Assembly: GCA_905221605.1 (NCBI GenBank)
Contig: CAJNDS010000685.1
Coordinates: 25,807 to 89,806 of the forward strand
Direction of reading: 5' to 3'
Length of the DNA: 64,000 nucleotides
DNA from: Symbiodinium natans
Lineage: Eukaryota > Sar > Dinophyceae > Suessiales > Symbiodiniaceae
Of this stretch, positions 63,633 through 64,000 are shown piece by piece (position 1 is the first letter of the stretch; each line of letters opens with the position of its first letter). The notes under the pieces are model-generated. The model saw nothing but the letters and a program-made list of their open reading frames with translations, searched no databases and was not told the DNA's origin. A program made the translations under genes and the position numbers.

Positions 63633-63848
63633 GCCCCCCCCCACCCATCCCCTCCCCTCCCCCCCCTCCCCTTCCCTCCCCCCCCCCTCCCCTTCCCCTC
63701 CCCCCCCTGCCCCTCCCTCCCCCCCTCACCCCCGCCCTCCCTCCCTCCCTTCCCCCCCCTCCCCCCCCCTCCCTCCCCCCCCCTCCCTCCCCCCCCCCCT
63801 CCCTCCCCCCCCCCTCCCTCCCCCCCCTCCCTCCCCCCCTCCCCTCCC
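63633..63848. repeat. C-rich polypyrimidine tract
   Basis: Over 200 bases of almost pure C and T, mainly cccccctccctcccccc. The minus strand is GGGAGGG-rich (Gly/Glu frames are artefacts) and could form G-quadruplexes. Confidence 0.95.
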
Positions 63849-63849
63849 A

Positions 63850-64000
63850 AAAAAATCGTGGCACAAGTACGGAGTATGTGGGCGCAAATGACCCGAAACC
63901 AAGTGACGGGGCTGCCTTTGCGGTTTCGACTGCTTCAAATGCACCAAGCGAGGAGAGGGATCGGGCTCGTGCACTGGTGCAGAATGCTCGCGAGCAGGCC
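63850..64000 (+). CDS. Exon, partial at window end (SEERDRARALVQNAREQA)
   Basis: Directly after the C-rich tract one frame stays open to the edge: RGTSTEYVGANDPKPSDGAA, FAVSTASNAPSEERDRARAL, VQNAREQA. The 3' part is helical and charged like the coiled-coil exons. The acceptor could be any of several AGs at 63865-63878. It continues beyond the window. Confidence 0.5.

Noticed and set aside
63499-63974. Gly/Glu/Arg-rich minus frames and Pro/Ser plus frames
   Set aside because: Artefacts of the C-rich tract.

Overview
The window looks like nuclear DNA of a dinoflagellate, probably a Symbiodiniaceae/Suessiales-type genome. The evidence is: (1) a 3.7-kb intact retrotransposon ORF (47784-51494) whose zinc fingers, VGEASNPGP block, GVQQGDPLGPLLF reverse-transcriptase core and C-terminal CCHC/RPAD nuclease match the non-LTR elements typical of dinoflagellates; (2) many very short plus-strand exon-like frames separated by introns of a few hundred bases, with AG|G-type acceptors and GT, GC or possibly GA donors; (3) very large CA, GA, CT and GAT microsatellites. 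No bacterial-type genes, operons, rRNA, tRNA or CRISPR were seen. The species call is an inference.

Layout. Bases 1-14.5 kb: a train of short charged or coiled-coil exons, all read on the plus strand, plausibly one long intron-rich gene or two. 14.5-45.1 kb: further plus-strand exon candidates of unrecognised proteins, broken by a 0.86-kb CA/CAGA microsatellite (17.27-18.13 kb), a degenerate GAT tract (25.0-25.3 kb), homopolymer G/C runs, a CTG tract (33.2 kb) and a GAT tract that encodes an Asp/His-rich acidic protein (39.6-40.1 kb). Frames at 42.3-42.6 kb resemble an RII-alpha/Dpy-30 docking motif. 45.3-47.1 kb: a compound CA/CG/GA microsatellite ending in a 493-bp tandem duplication that also carries a unique segment. 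47.78-51.5 kb: the retrotransposon, followed by a short 3' region with an imperfect internal duplication. 52-53.8 kb: more plus-strand exons. 54.4-57.7 kb: about 32 copies of a ~102-bp palindromic satellite, with a 1427-bp higher-order period. 57.7-60.8 kb: AT-richer DNA bounded by two arrays of the same ~45-bp repeat in opposite orientation. 60.8-61.75 kb: alternating purine and pyrimidine blocks. 62.1-64 kb: exons again, with telomere-like CCCTGAA repeats and a C-rich tract just before an exon that runs off the end.

Limits. Except for the retrotransposon, no protein family was recognised with confidence. Exons were called by eye from open frames, splice-like borders and protein-like composition. 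This GC-balanced DNA keeps several frames open at once, often on both strands, so single calls are modest even though the overall picture (plus-strand, intron-rich genes) is better supported. Stretches of up to about 1 kb between listed exons are read as introns or intergenic spacers with nothing recognisable; longer ones have their own entries.
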